From positions 62,001 through 126,000 of the forward strand of contig NZ_CANLBS010000021.1 of the NCBI RefSeq assembly GCF_947488945.1: a stretch of DNA of 64,000 nucleotides, written 5' to 3'. A model generated the notes under the pieces. The model was not told where the DNA came from, searched no databases, and saw only the letters and a list, made by a program, of their open reading frames with translations. This stretch comes from an uncultured Streptomyces sp. Its GTDB lineage: Bacteria > Actinomycetota > Actinomycetes > Streptomycetales > Streptomycetaceae. The translations under genes were made by a program, and so were the position numbers. Positions within the stretch are counted from its first letter, which is position 1; each line of letters starts with the position of its first letter. Shown here piece after piece: positions 1 to 7,937 of this stretch.

Positions 1-372
1 GACTACGGCTTCGTCGAGAACACCCTCGGCGAGGACGGGGACCCGCTGGACGCGCTGGTCATCCTGGACGAGCCCACGTTCCCCGGCTGCCTCATCAAGT
101 GCCGTGTGGTCGGCATGTTCAAGATGACCGACGAGGCCGGCGGCGACGACAAGCTGCTCTGCGTCCAGGCGGGCGACCCCCGGATGGACCACCTGCAGGA
201 CATCGGCGACGTCTCGGAGTTCGAGCGCCAGGCGATCCAGCACTTCTTCGAGGTCTACAAGGACCTGGAGCCCGGCAAGTCCGTCGAGGGCGCCGACTGG
301 GTCGGCCGCGCCGAGGCCGAGACCGAGATCGAGGCGTCCTACAAGCGCCTGCAGGAGCAGGGCGGTCACTGA
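1..372 (+). CDS. ppa: Inorganic pyrophosphatase, C-terminal part
   Basis: Soluble family I pyrophosphatase, which hydrolyses PPi to two phosphates in the cytosol and so pulls biosynthetic reactions forward. The start lies left of the window; 123 residues are visible, against about 165 for bacterial family members. The open frame begins with DYGFVENT and contains GDPLDALV, the metal-binding D-x-D-P-x-D signature (here DGDPLD) of the family. It ends in RLQEQGGH and is followed, about 120 bp on, by a strong hairpin terminator, so it is probably the last gene of its transcript. Family assignment is secure; only the N-terminus is missing because of the window edge. Confidence 0.95.
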   Translation, partial: DYGFVENTLGEDGDPLDALVILDEPTFPGCLIKCRVVGMFKMTDEAGGDDKLLCVQAGDPRMDHLQDIGDVSEFERQAIQHFFEVYKDLEPGKSVEGADWVGRAEAETEIEASYKRLQEQGGH

Positions 373-492
373 CCCTTTCGCGGTCCCGGTCCGCCCCCGC
401 GCACGGGATTCCGTTCGTCATTCCGCTTCACGGCGGTGAACGGCCGGGCCGGGTGCGCAATTCGCTCATCCGGATCTGCTCCGGGAGCGCTC

Positions 493-526
493 ACGGGCGG
501 TACACCCTCACCGGTGTACCGCCCGT
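493..526. terminator. Perfect 14-bp inverted repeat, likely ppa terminator
   Basis: Arms 493-506 and 513-526 (ACGGGCGGTACACC and its exact complement) with a 6-nt loop. It has no T-tail, which is usual for Streptomyces terminators. It lies between ppa and the ThrE-like gene. The core GGTACACC..GGTGTACC could also be read as a regulator operator, but position and stem strength favour termination. Confidence 0.7.
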
Positions 527-609
527 TCTGCATGCGTCCCCCTTGTCCGCGCCCATACTGGGCAGACGAGCGGCTAGAACGCGCAGGCGAGAAGGAGTGG
601 GGTCGAGCA

Positions 610-2307
610 GTGGCGGAACCGGGCGGTCCGGAGGACCAGAAGCCCCAGTCCGACGAGGCGCGCAGCGCGTTCGCCCCACCGGCCGGGGTCGGGCAGCCTG
701 CCGCGCCGTCCGAGGACGACTCGCCGACCTCGGAGTTCGCGCTGCCCGCCGGCGTCCAGCCCGACCCCTCCCAGGGTGGTTCCGCTTCCGGTTCCGCAAC
801 GGGCAACTTCCCGCACTCGGACACGCTCAGCTCCGCCTTCGCGCCACCGCGGTCCTCCAGCGCGCAGTCCCCGCCCGCGTTCACCCCGGCGCAGGGCATC
901 CCGATGATCCGGCTGACCAAGGAAGCGCCCTGGCAGGACCGGATGCGCACGATGCTGCGGATGCCGGTCACCGAGCGGCCCGCCGCCGAGAGCGTGCAGC
1001 GCACCGACGACTCCGGTCCCGCGGTCCCCCGGGTGCTCGACCTGACGCTCCGTATCGGCGAGCTGCTGCTGGCCGGCGGCGAGGGCGCCGAGGACGTCGA
1101 GGCCGCGATGTTCGCGGTCACCCGCTCGTACGGACTGGACCGGTGCGAGCCGACGGTCACGTTCACGCTGCTGTCCATCTCGCACCAGCCGTCGCTGGTC
1201 GACGACCCGGTGACGGCGAGCCGTACGGTGCGCCGCCGCGGCACCGACTACAACCGGCTGGCCGCCGTGTTCCGGCTGATCGACGACATCACCGCCGAGG
1301 ACGAGGAGGTCTCCCTGGAGGAGGCCTACCGGCGGCTGGCGGAGATCCGGCGCAACCGCCACCCGTTCCCCGGGTGGGCCCTGACCGCCGCCGCCGGGCT
1401 GCTCGCGGGGGCGGCCTCCGTGCTGGTCGGCGGTGGCTTCCTGGTCTTCTTCGTGGCGGCCGCGGGCGCGATGCTCGGCGACCGCCTGGCCTGGCTGTGC
1501 GCCGGGCGGGGACTGCCGGAGTTCTACCAGTTCACGGCAGCGGCGATGCCGCCCGCCGCGCTGGGGGTGGCGCTCACCCTCACCCACTGGGGCGACCTGC
1601 GGCCGTCCGCGGTCATCACCGGTGGGCTCTTCGCCCTGCTGCCGGGGCGGGCCCTGGTCGCCGGGGTGCAGGACGGCCTGACGGGTTACTACATCACCGC
1701 GGCGGCCCGGCTGCTGGAGGTCATGTACTTCTTCATCGGGATCGTCGTCGGCGTCCTGGTGGTCATCTATCTGGGGCTCCAGCTGGGGGCGCAGCTCAAC
1801 CCGGAGGAGCGGTTCGTCGCGCACGACGAGCCGGTGCTGCAGATCGTCGCGTCGATGGCGCTGAGCCTCGCCTTCGCGATCCTGCTCCAGCAGGAGCGTT
1901 CCACCGTGCTCGCGGTGACCCTCAACGGCGGCGTCGCCTGGATCATCTACGGGGCGATGGCCCGGACCGGGGACATCTCGCCGGTGGCGGCCACGGCGGT
2001 GGCGGCCGGTCTGGTCGGTCTGTTCGGCCAGCTCTTCTCGCGCTACCGCTACACCTCGTCGCTGCCGTTCATCACGGCGGCGATCGGGCCGCTGCTGCCC
2101 GGTTCGGCGACGTACTTCGGGCTGCTCGGCGTGGCGCAGGGCGAGCTGGACCGCGGGCTCGCCTCGCTCTCGACGGCGGTGGCGACGGCGCTGGCCATCG
2201 CGATCGGGGTGAACCTCGGGAGCGAGATCTCGCGGCTGTTCATGCGGGTGCCGGGCGCCGTCGACGGCGCCAACCGGCGGGCCGCCAAGCGTACCCGCGG
2301 ATTCTGA
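610..2307 (+). CDS. Threonine/serine exporter family membrane protein (ThrE-like)
   Basis: A 565-aa integral membrane protein of the ThrE (DUF1212 plus DUF3815) family, whose characterised Corynebacterium member exports threonine and serine by proton antiport. The GTG at 610 was chosen because GAAGGAG lies at 591-597; an open frame continues upstream to 436 without a ribosome site. Residues 1 to about 130 are Pro/Ser/Ala-rich and probably disordered in the cytosol. The conserved cytosolic domain (VLDLTLRIGELLLAGGEGAEDVE) follows, then about ten hydrophobic segments from GWALTAAAGLLAG onward. It reads toward dedA and shares a terminator with it. Substrate is inferred from family only. Confidence 0.85.
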   Translation: MAEPGGPEDQKPQSDEARSAFAPPAGVGQPAAPSEDDSPTSEFALPAGVQPDPSQGGSASGSATGNFPHSDTLSSAFAPPRSSSAQSPPAFTPAQGIPMIRLTKEAPWQDRMRTMLRMPVTERPAAESVQRTDDSGPAVPRVLDLTLRIGELLLAGGEGAEDVEAAMFAVTRSYGLDRCEPTVTFTLLSISHQPSLVDDPVTASRTVRRRGTDYNRLAAVFRLIDDITAEDEEVSLEEAYRRLAEIRRNRHPFPGWALTAAAGLLAGAASVLVGGGFLVFFVAAAGAMLGDRLAWLCAGRGLPEFYQFTAAAMPPAALGVALTLTHWGDLRPSAVITGGLFALLPGRALVAGVQDGLTGYYITAAARLLEVMYFFIGIVVGVLVVIYLGLQLGAQLNPEERFVAHDEPVLQIVASMALSLAFAILLQQERSTVLAVTLNGGVAWIIYGAMARTGDISPVAATAVAAGLVGLFGQLFSRYRYTSSLPFITAAIGPLLPGSATYFGLLGVAQGELDRGLASLSTAVATALAIAIGVNLGSEISRLFMRVPGAVDGANRRAAKRTRGF

Positions 2308-2324
2308 CCCCGCCCGTACGCGAC

Positions 2325-2356
2325 GGCGCCCGCTCCCCGTGGGGGGAGCGGGCGCC
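2325..2356. terminator. Bidirectional terminator between convergent genes
   Basis: A perfect 14-bp stem, GGCGCCCGCTCCCC at 2325-2338 against 2343-2356, with a 4-nt loop. It lies between the ThrE-like gene and the convergent dedA family gene and can serve both. Confidence 0.8.
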
Positions 2357-2373
2357 GCGTGCGTACGGCGGGG

Positions 2374-3075
2374 TCAGCGCTTGGCGTGACGGCCGCGCTG
2401 GCCGGTGGAGGAGCTCGGGCCCTCGTCGTCCCGGTCGCCGGAGGCCGCGGCCTTCTTCGACTTGGAGCGGGCGCGCAGGTACTCGATGGCGATCGGCACC
2501 ACGGAGACGAGCACGATCAGGATGAGGATCATCTCGATGTTCTCGTGCACGAAGTCGATCTTGCCGAGCAGCGCACCGAGGACGGTGACACCGACGCCCC
2601 AGAGGATGCCGCCGATGATGTTGAAGGTGATGAACGAGCGGTAGTTCATCCGGCTCACACCCGCGATGATCGGCGTGAAGGTGCGCACGACGGGCACGAA
2701 GCGGGCCAGCACCAGCGACTTCGGACCGTACTTCTCGAAGAAGTCGTGGGCCTTCTCGACGTTCTCCTGCTTGAACAGGCGCGAGTCGGGGCGCTTGAAG
2801 AGGGACGGCCCCACCTTCCGGCCGAAGAGGTAGCCCACCTGGTCGCCGATGATCGCCGCCAGCGCCACCAGGACGCAGACCAGCCAGAGCGGGGTGTCGA
2901 GCTGACCGGTGGTGACCAGCAGCCCGGTGGTGAAGAGCAGCGAGTCGCCGGGCAGGAAGAAACCGATCAGCAGTCCGGACTCGGCGAAGACGATGAGGAG
3001 GACACCGGCGAGGCCGAAGGTGTTGATCAGATAGTCCGGGTCCAGCCAGCTCGGGCCGAGCGCAAGCGTATTCAA
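2374..3075 (-). CDS. DedA family membrane protein
   Basis: A 233-aa DedA/SNARE-associated (VTT domain) protein. Some family members are undecaprenyl-phosphate flippases, so a role in cell-envelope lipid recycling is plausible but not shown here. Family hallmarks are an acidic residue in ESGLLIGFFLPGDSLLF, the GDQVGYLFGRKVG segment and RFVPVVRTFTPIIAGVSRM, which carries the essential arginine. The basic, Lys-rich tail is cytosolic. The start is taken as TTG at 3075 (LNTLALGPSW), which has CTGGAG just upstream; the frame is open for 17 further codons to 3126 with no ribosome site. It is divergent from the YbjQ-like gene. Confidence 0.85.
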   Translation of the reverse strand: MNTLALGPSWLDPDYLINTFGLAGVLLIVFAESGLLIGFFLPGDSLLFTTGLLVTTGQLDTPLWLVCVLVALAAIIGDQVGYLFGRKVGPSLFKRPDSRLFKQENVEKAHDFFEKYGPKSLVLARFVPVVRTFTPIIAGVSRMNYRSFITFNIIGGILWGVGVTVLGALLGKIDFVHENIEMILILIVLVSVVPIAIEYLRARSKSKKAAASGDRDDEGPSSSTGQRGRHAKR

Positions 3076-3224
3076 GGGTCCGGGCTCCAGGATCGTTCGA
3101 TGGGCGGGCGGCGTGGGCGGCCCCAAGCTATCAACGCCTCAGGACCGCCCCCGGTTCCAGTGGGCGCACCGGGGATGCGCACCCGGCGAACCGGGACAAA
3201 GCTGGCCCGCAGGAGGTGCCACTC

Positions 3225-3590
3225 ATGGGCATGGAGGATTACGGCGGCGGCCAGGCGGAGCGTGCGGACGTGCTCGTCGTCACCACGAACGACGTACCCG
3301 GCCACCAGGTGACCCGGGTGATCGGCGAGGTGTTCGGGCTGACCGTCCGCTCCCGCCATCTCGGCAGCCAGATCGGAGCCGGCCTGAAGTCGATGGTCGG
3401 CGGCGAGCTGAAGGGGCTCACCAAGACCCTGGTCGAGACCCGCAACCAGGCGATGGAACGGCTGGTCGAGCAGGCGCGGGCGCGCGGCGCCAACGCGGTG
3501 CTGATGTTCCGCTTCGACGTCTCGGAGGCGGCGGACGTCGGCACGGAGGTCTGCGCCTACGGCACCGCGGTGGTGATCAGCGAGCTCTGA
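3225..3590 (+). CDS. YbjQ/UPF0145 (heavy-metal-binding domain) family protein
   Basis: A 121-aa cytosolic protein of the YbjQ/UPF0145 family, which forms small oligomeric beta-sheet assemblies of unknown function. Visible family features are VTTNDVPGHQVTRVIGEVFG near the N-terminus, the central RNQAMERLVEQARARGANAV helix and a C-terminal YGTAVVI strand. The start is ATG 3225 because AGGAGG lies at 3211-3216; the in-frame GTG at 3216 overlaps that ribosome site. The gene stands alone between dedA and the ClC gene. The name heavy-metal-binding is historical and should not be read as a demonstrated activity. Confidence 0.85.
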   Translation: MGMEDYGGGQAERADVLVVTTNDVPGHQVTRVIGEVFGLTVRSRHLGSQIGAGLKSMVGGELKGLTKTLVETRNQAMERLVEQARARGANAVLMFRFDVSEAADVGTEVCAYGTAVVISEL

Positions 3591-3669
3591 GCGCCGGTCG
3601 GGCAGCGCCCCGGACACCATATCCACGCGGAATGCGCATGTTTACAGGTGTATGCGGCTTTCACGTCGC

Positions 3670-3682
3670 TAGGGTGAGCCGG
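3670..3682 (+). promoter_or_regulatory. -10 hexamer for leaderless ClC mRNA
   Basis: TAGGGT at 3670-3675 lies six bases before the GTG start at 3682, the spacing expected if transcription starts at or beside the start codon. No clear -35 is seen. Confidence 0.5.
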
Positions 3683-4968
3683 TGGCCACCCCCTCGCCGT
3701 CCGCCGGTCCGCCCGCGCCCGCTCCCGCCCCGGCCCGCCGGCTCCTGGTGGCGGTCCTCCCCGCGCTGACCGTGGGAGTCGCCTCGGCGCTCGTACTGCT
3801 GGGCGTGAGCCTGCTGGCGGAACAGCTCCAGGACGTGCTGTGGGAGACACTGCCGGACGCCCTCGGCGTCGGCCGGTTCTCCTCGCTGTGGATGATCGTG
3901 ATGCTGACGGCCACCGGGCTCGCGGTCGGCCTCGTCGTCCGGGCCGTCCCCGGGCACGCCGGTCCCGATCCGTCCACCACGGGGCTGGTCGACGCCCCCC
4001 TGCCGCCCGGCGTGGTGCCGGGGCTGCTGCTGGCGACGATGCTGGCGCTCGCGGGCGGGGTCAGCCTCGGTCCGGAGAATCCGATCACCGCGGCCAACAT
4101 CGCGCTTGTCTACTGGCTGGGCCGCCGCTTCGCCCCCGGGGCGCCGGCCGAGGCGTGGGTGGCCCTGGCGGCGGCCGGCACCGTCGGGGCGCTGTTCGGG
4201 ACACCGGTGGCCGCCGCCCTGATCCTTTCCGAGACGCTCGCCTCCCGGCCGGGCCCCGGCGCCCTGTGGGACCGCCTCTTCGCCCCGCTGGCGGCGGGCG
4301 CGGCCGGCGCCCTGACCATGTCGCTGGTCGCGCACCCCAGCTTCGACCTGTCGCTGCCGGACTACACCCACGCCTCCTGGGGCGATCTGCTGGCGGCACT
4401 GGTGATCGCACCGGCCGGCGCGCTGCTCGGCCTGGTCGCCGTCTACGCCTTCCCGGTGGCGCACCGGCTCTTCCGGGCCCTGCGGCATCCGGTGCTCGCC
4501 CTGACCGCCGGCGGACTGCTGCTCGGACTGCTCGGAGCCCTGGGCGGCCACCTGACGCTCTTCAAGGGGCTGGACGAGGTGAAGACGCTCGCCGCCGACC
4601 CGGAGGGCTGGTCGGCGGGCGGATTCGCGGCCATGGCGCTGGTGAAGACGGCCGCCCTGCTGGTCTCGGCGACCTGCGGCTTCCGGGGCGGGCGGATCTT
4701 CCCGGCGGTCTTCGTCGGGGTCGCCCTCGGCCTGTGCGCCCACGCCCTGGTCGACGGCGTGCCGCCCGCCCTCGCCGTCGCGTGCGCGGTCCTCGGGGTG
4801 CTGCTCGCCATCACCCGGCAGGGCTGGCTGAGTCTGTTCACGGCGGCGGTGCTGGTGAGCGACACGGCGGTGCTGCCGCTGCTGTGCGCGGCGTCGCTGC
4901 CCGCCTGGCTGCTGGTCACGGGCCGCCCGCAGATGCAGCTCGGGGCGGACGGCACCGCTCCACGGTGA
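3682..4968 (+). CDS. ClC-type chloride channel/transporter family protein
   Basis: A 428-aa polytopic membrane protein resembling the voltage-gated chloride channel (ClC) family. It has about ten hydrophobic segments, the sequence SLGPENPITAANIAL in place of the usual G-K/R-E-G-P selectivity loop (the gating-type glutamate is kept, the flanking residues are not), and GGRIFPAVFVGVALG, which matches the second ion-site motif. It has no C-terminal CBS domains. It could be an anion channel or an H+/anion antiporter; the changed loop makes ion choice uncertain. The GTG start at 3682 is supported by the -10-like TAGGGT six bases upstream. Confidence 0.8.
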   Translation: MATPSPSAGPPAPAPAPARRLLVAVLPALTVGVASALVLLGVSLLAEQLQDVLWETLPDALGVGRFSSLWMIVMLTATGLAVGLVVRAVPGHAGPDPSTTGLVDAPLPPGVVPGLLLATMLALAGGVSLGPENPITAANIALVYWLGRRFAPGAPAEAWVALAAAGTVGALFGTPVAAALILSETLASRPGPGALWDRLFAPLAAGAAGALTMSLVAHPSFDLSLPDYTHASWGDLLAALVIAPAGALLGLVAVYAFPVAHRLFRALRHPVLALTAGGLLLGLLGALGGHLTLFKGLDEVKTLAADPEGWSAGGFAAMALVKTAALLVSATCGFRGGRIFPAVFVGVALGLCAHALVDGVPPALAVACAVLGVLLAITRQGWLSLFTAAVLVSDTAVLPLLCAASLPAWLLVTGRPQMQLGADGTAPR

Positions 4969-5082
4969 GCACGCGGGACGCGGTACGGGCGCGACGCGCG
5001 GTCCGCCGATCCGACGCGCCGGGTGCCCCATTTGTCCGTATCGTCGTTCGGGTACGGCCCGTCCCGCACCGGAGGTCCCCGC

Positions 5083-5706
5083 ATGCCCACGCCCGTCAAC
5101 GTCGCCGTCGTCTACTACTCCTCCACCGGCACCGTCGCCCGGATCGCGGAGGCCATCGCGGAGGACGCCGAGCGGGCGGGCGCGGAGGTGCGTCTGCGCA
5201 AGGCGGCCGAGCTGGCCCCGCAGGCGGCGATCGACTCCAACCCGGCCTGGGCCGCCAACGCCGAGGCGACCGCCGGCATCGCCGAGGTCTCCCCCGACGA
5301 CATGCTCTGGGCGGACGCGGTGGTCTTCGGCTCACCGACCCGGTACGGGAACGTGGCCGCGCAGCTCAAGCAGTTCATCGACACCCTCGGCGGGCTCTGG
5401 CAGGCGGGGCAGCTCGCCGACAAGGTGTACAGCGGCTTCACCTCCAGCAGCACCCTGCACGGCGGACAGGAGTCGACGCTCCTCGCGCTCTACAACACCG
5501 TCCACCACTTCGGCGGCATCCTCGTCGCGCCGGGCTACACGGACCCGACGAAGTTCGTCGACGGCAACCCGTACGGCACCTCGCACGTGTCCGGGCAGGG
5601 GGACCTGCCGGTCGACGCCACCACCCTCACCGCCGCCCGGGTGCAGGCCGAGCGGGTCGTGAAGTTCACCCGGGCCCTCAAGGCCGGCCTCGCCGCCGAG
5701 GGCTGA
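5083..5706 (+). CDS. wrbA: NAD(P)H:quinone oxidoreductase, WrbA type
   Basis: A 207-aa flavodoxin-fold FMN enzyme of the WrbA family, which reduces quinones by two electrons and so avoids semiquinone radicals. The FMN phosphate loop YYSSTGTVARIAEAI is at the N-terminus. GSPTRYGNVAAQLKQFID and the GFTSSSTLHGGQE segment are both diagnostic of WrbA. The start is ATG 5083, preceded by GGAGG at 5071-5075. It lies 42 bp upstream of the decarboxylase gene in the same direction and may be co-transcribed with it; both respond to oxidative or acid stress in other bacteria, but here that is inference. Confidence 0.93.
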   Translation: MPTPVNVAVVYYSSTGTVARIAEAIAEDAERAGAEVRLRKAAELAPQAAIDSNPAWAANAEATAGIAEVSPDDMLWADAVVFGSPTRYGNVAAQLKQFIDTLGGLWQAGQLADKVYSGFTSSSTLHGGQESTLLALYNTVHHFGGILVAPGYTDPTKFVDGNPYGTSHVSGQGDLPVDATTLTAARVQAERVVKFTRALKAGLAAEG

Positions 5707-5748
5707 CACCCGGCAGTACCCCCGGGAGGGGGCCGAGAGGAGACCGCC

Positions 5749-7170
5749 ATGGCGCTGCACAAGGGACCGCACGGCGCGGACGACTCGCAGGAGCGCCGCA
5801 GGCTGGCCCTCAACCCGTTCTTCGGGGAGGCGGACCCGACCGCGGGGATGACCTCGGCCCCACCCCGCCACCGCCTGCCGGACGGCCCGCTGCCGCCCGC
5901 CACCGCCTACGGGCTCGTGCACGACGAGCTGATGCTCGACGGCAACTCCCGGCTGAACCTCGCCACCTTCGTCACCACCTGGATGGAACCCCAGGCGGGC
6001 GTGCTGATGGCGGAGTGCCGGGACAAGAACATGATCGACAAGGACGAGTACCCGCGCACCGCCGAGCTGGAGAAGCGGTGCGTGGCGATGCTCGCCGACC
6101 TGTGGCACGCACCGGACCCGTCGGCCGTGGTGGGCTGTTCCACCACCGGCTCCAGCGAGGCGTGCATGCTCGCCGGGATGGCGCTCAAGCGGCGCTGGGC
6201 GAAGAAGAACGCCGACCGCTATCCGTCGACCGCCAGGCCCAATCTCGTGATGGGCGTCAACGTCCAGGTCTGCTGGGAGAAGTTCTGCACCTTCTGGGAG
6301 GTCGAGGCGCGGCTGGTGCCGATGGAGGGCGACCGCTACCACTTGGACCCGGAGGCCGCGGCGGCGCTGTGCGACGAGAACACCATCGGCGTGGTCGCCG
6401 TGCTCGGTTCCACCTTCGACGGCAGCTACGAGCCGGTGGCCGAGCTGTGCGCGGCCCTGGACGCCCTCCGGGAGTCCGGCGGCCCGGACGTCCCGGTCCA
6501 TGTCGACGGCGCGTCCGGGGCGATGGTCGCGCCCTTCCTCGACGAGGACCTGGCCTGGGACTTCCGGCTCCCGAGGGTCTCCTCCATCAACACCTCCGGC
6601 CACAAGTACGGCCTGGTCTACCCGGGCGTCGGCTGGGCGCTGTGGCGTTCGCCGGCGGAGCTGCCGGAAGAACTGGTCTTCCGCGTCAACTACCTCGGCG
6701 GCGACATGCCCACCTTCGCGCTGAACTTCTCCCGGCCGGGCGCGCAGGTGGTCGCGCAGTACTACACCTTCCTGCGGCTGGGCCGGGACGGGTACCGCGC
6801 GGTCCAGCAGGCCTCGCGGGACGTGGCGCGCGGGCTGGCCGAACGGATCGAGGCGCTCGGCGACTTCGAACTCCTCACCCGCGGGGACGAGTTGCCGGTC
6901 TTCGCCTTCACCACCGGCCCCGACGTGACGGCGTACGACGTCTTCGACGTGTCGCGGCGGCTGCGCGAGCACGGCTGGCTGGTGCCCGCCTACACCTTCC
7001 CCGCCCACCGCGAGGACCTGTCGGTGCTGCGGATCGTCTGCCGCAACGGCTTCTCCTCCGACCTCGCGGCGCTGCTGGTCGAGGACCTGCGGCTGCTGCT
7101 GCCCGAGCTGCGCGCCCAGTCGGGCCCGGCCGACCGCGACAAGAACGCGGCCACCTCGTTCCACCACTGA
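5749..7170 (+). CDS. gad: Glutamate decarboxylase
   Basis: A 473-aa PLP-dependent decarboxylase that converts glutamate to GABA and CO2, consuming a proton, which is the basis of acid resistance and GABA-shunt entry. The PLP lysine is in SGHKYGLVYPGVGW, the cofactor-binding aspartate in HVDGASGAMVAPF, and the glutamate-specific NLATFVTTWMEP and GCSTTGSSEACML segments are present. Length fits GadB (about 466). GAGAGGAG precedes the ATG. No glutamate/GABA antiporter lies next to it. The C-terminus is HH, as in many family members, although the tail after ELRAQ differs between species. Confidence 0.93.
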   Translation: MALHKGPHGADDSQERRRLALNPFFGEADPTAGMTSAPPRHRLPDGPLPPATAYGLVHDELMLDGNSRLNLATFVTTWMEPQAGVLMAECRDKNMIDKDEYPRTAELEKRCVAMLADLWHAPDPSAVVGCSTTGSSEACMLAGMALKRRWAKKNADRYPSTARPNLVMGVNVQVCWEKFCTFWEVEARLVPMEGDRYHLDPEAAAALCDENTIGVVAVLGSTFDGSYEPVAELCAALDALRESGGPDVPVHVDGASGAMVAPFLDEDLAWDFRLPRVSSINTSGHKYGLVYPGVGWALWRSPAELPEELVFRVNYLGGDMPTFALNFSRPGAQVVAQYYTFLRLGRDGYRAVQQASRDVARGLAERIEALGDFELLTRGDELPVFAFTTGPDVTAYDVFDVSRRLREHGWLVPAYTFPAHREDLSVLRIVCRNGFSSDLAALLVEDLRLLLPELRAQSGPADRDKNAATSFHH

Positions 7171-7189
7171 GCCAGGTCCGGGCGGGCGG

Positions 7190-7831
7190 TCACCCGTCGT
7201 CGCCGGGGTCCGGTCCACCGGTGGCGTACGGGTTCTCCTCGCCCTCGCCGAGCACGCCGACGAACGGCTCCCCCTCGCCCGCGAAGGTGTAGGCGCCGGC
7301 CTCGATCCGGCCGATCACCTCGCGGGTCCACGCCTCCCCCGCGTCGGCGGTGCGGATCCACAGGTTCATGATCTCGCCGATGTGCCCGAGCGAGCCGGTG
7401 CCGCCCTCCGGGACGTAGTGCGAGGTGACCGATCCCCGCCACTCCTCGATGCCCGCCAGCCGCTCCCGCAGCAGCGCCAGCGCCTCGTCCCGCTCCAGCT
7501 CGACCATGAAGCCGACGGCCGCCGAGAGCACGTCGGTCCGCTGGTCGTACGCGGTCAGCGCGGCGCGCAGCAGCGCGAAGAACTCCGCCACGCCCCGCTC
7601 GGTGACGCCGTACTCGGTGCGCGGTGGGCCGCCCGCCGTGGAGGGCGCGCTCTCGTGGGCGACCAGCAGTCCCTGCTTGGCCATCTGCTTCAGCGCGTGG
7701 TAGATCGAGCCGGGGCCGGCCTGCGACCACTCGTGCGCGCCCCAGTACTCCAGGTCGTTGCGGACCTGGTAGCCGTGCGCCCGGCCGTGCTGCCGCACCG
7801 CGCCGAGGACCAGCAGCCGGATCGCCGACAT
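7190..7831 (-). CDS. PadR family transcriptional regulator
   Basis: A 213-aa regulator with an N-terminal PadR winged helix (HGYQVRNDLEYWGAHEW then GSIYHALKQMAKQGLL), a wing ending in EYGVTERG, and a long C-terminal dimerisation region. The ATG at 7831 was chosen because the PadR fold starts there and GGTGGA lies just upstream. The frame is open to GTG 7885, five bases behind TAGCCT, so a longer leaderless form cannot be excluded. It converges on glutamate decarboxylase with only 19 bp between the stops. Its target is unknown; PadR repressors commonly control a neighbouring transporter or their own gene. Confidence 0.88.
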   Translation of the reverse strand: MSAIRLLVLGAVRQHGRAHGYQVRNDLEYWGAHEWSQAGPGSIYHALKQMAKQGLLVAHESAPSTAGGPPRTEYGVTERGVAEFFALLRAALTAYDQRTDVLSAAVGFMVELERDEALALLRERLAGIEEWRGSVTSHYVPEGGTGSLGHIGEIMNLWIRTADAGEAWTREVIGRIEAGAYTFAGEGEPFVGVLGEGEENPYATGGPDPGDDG

Positions 7832-7937
7832 TCCACCCGCCTTCCGGGACGCCGTCCGTCGCACGGCGCCGTCCGGCACCGCCACGGTCGAGGCTATCCC
7901 CGGTCCGCGGCCGCACTCCGGCGGGCGGACGGCCGCG

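Noticed and set aside
99..2525. 808-codon plus-strand frame across ppa and the ThrE-like gene
   Set aside because: Shadow of the real genes; composition is Arg/Gly/Ala noise and it runs through the terminators.
5535..6200. Possible minus-strand genes within gad
   Set aside because: Shadow frames; no ribosome site or conserved motif.
3840..7292. Very long open frame on the plus strand (about 1150 codons)
   Set aside because: It overlaps the ClC, wrbA and gad genes in another frame and its translation is Arg/Gly/Pro-rich without any family motif, as expected for shadow frames in G+C-rich DNA.
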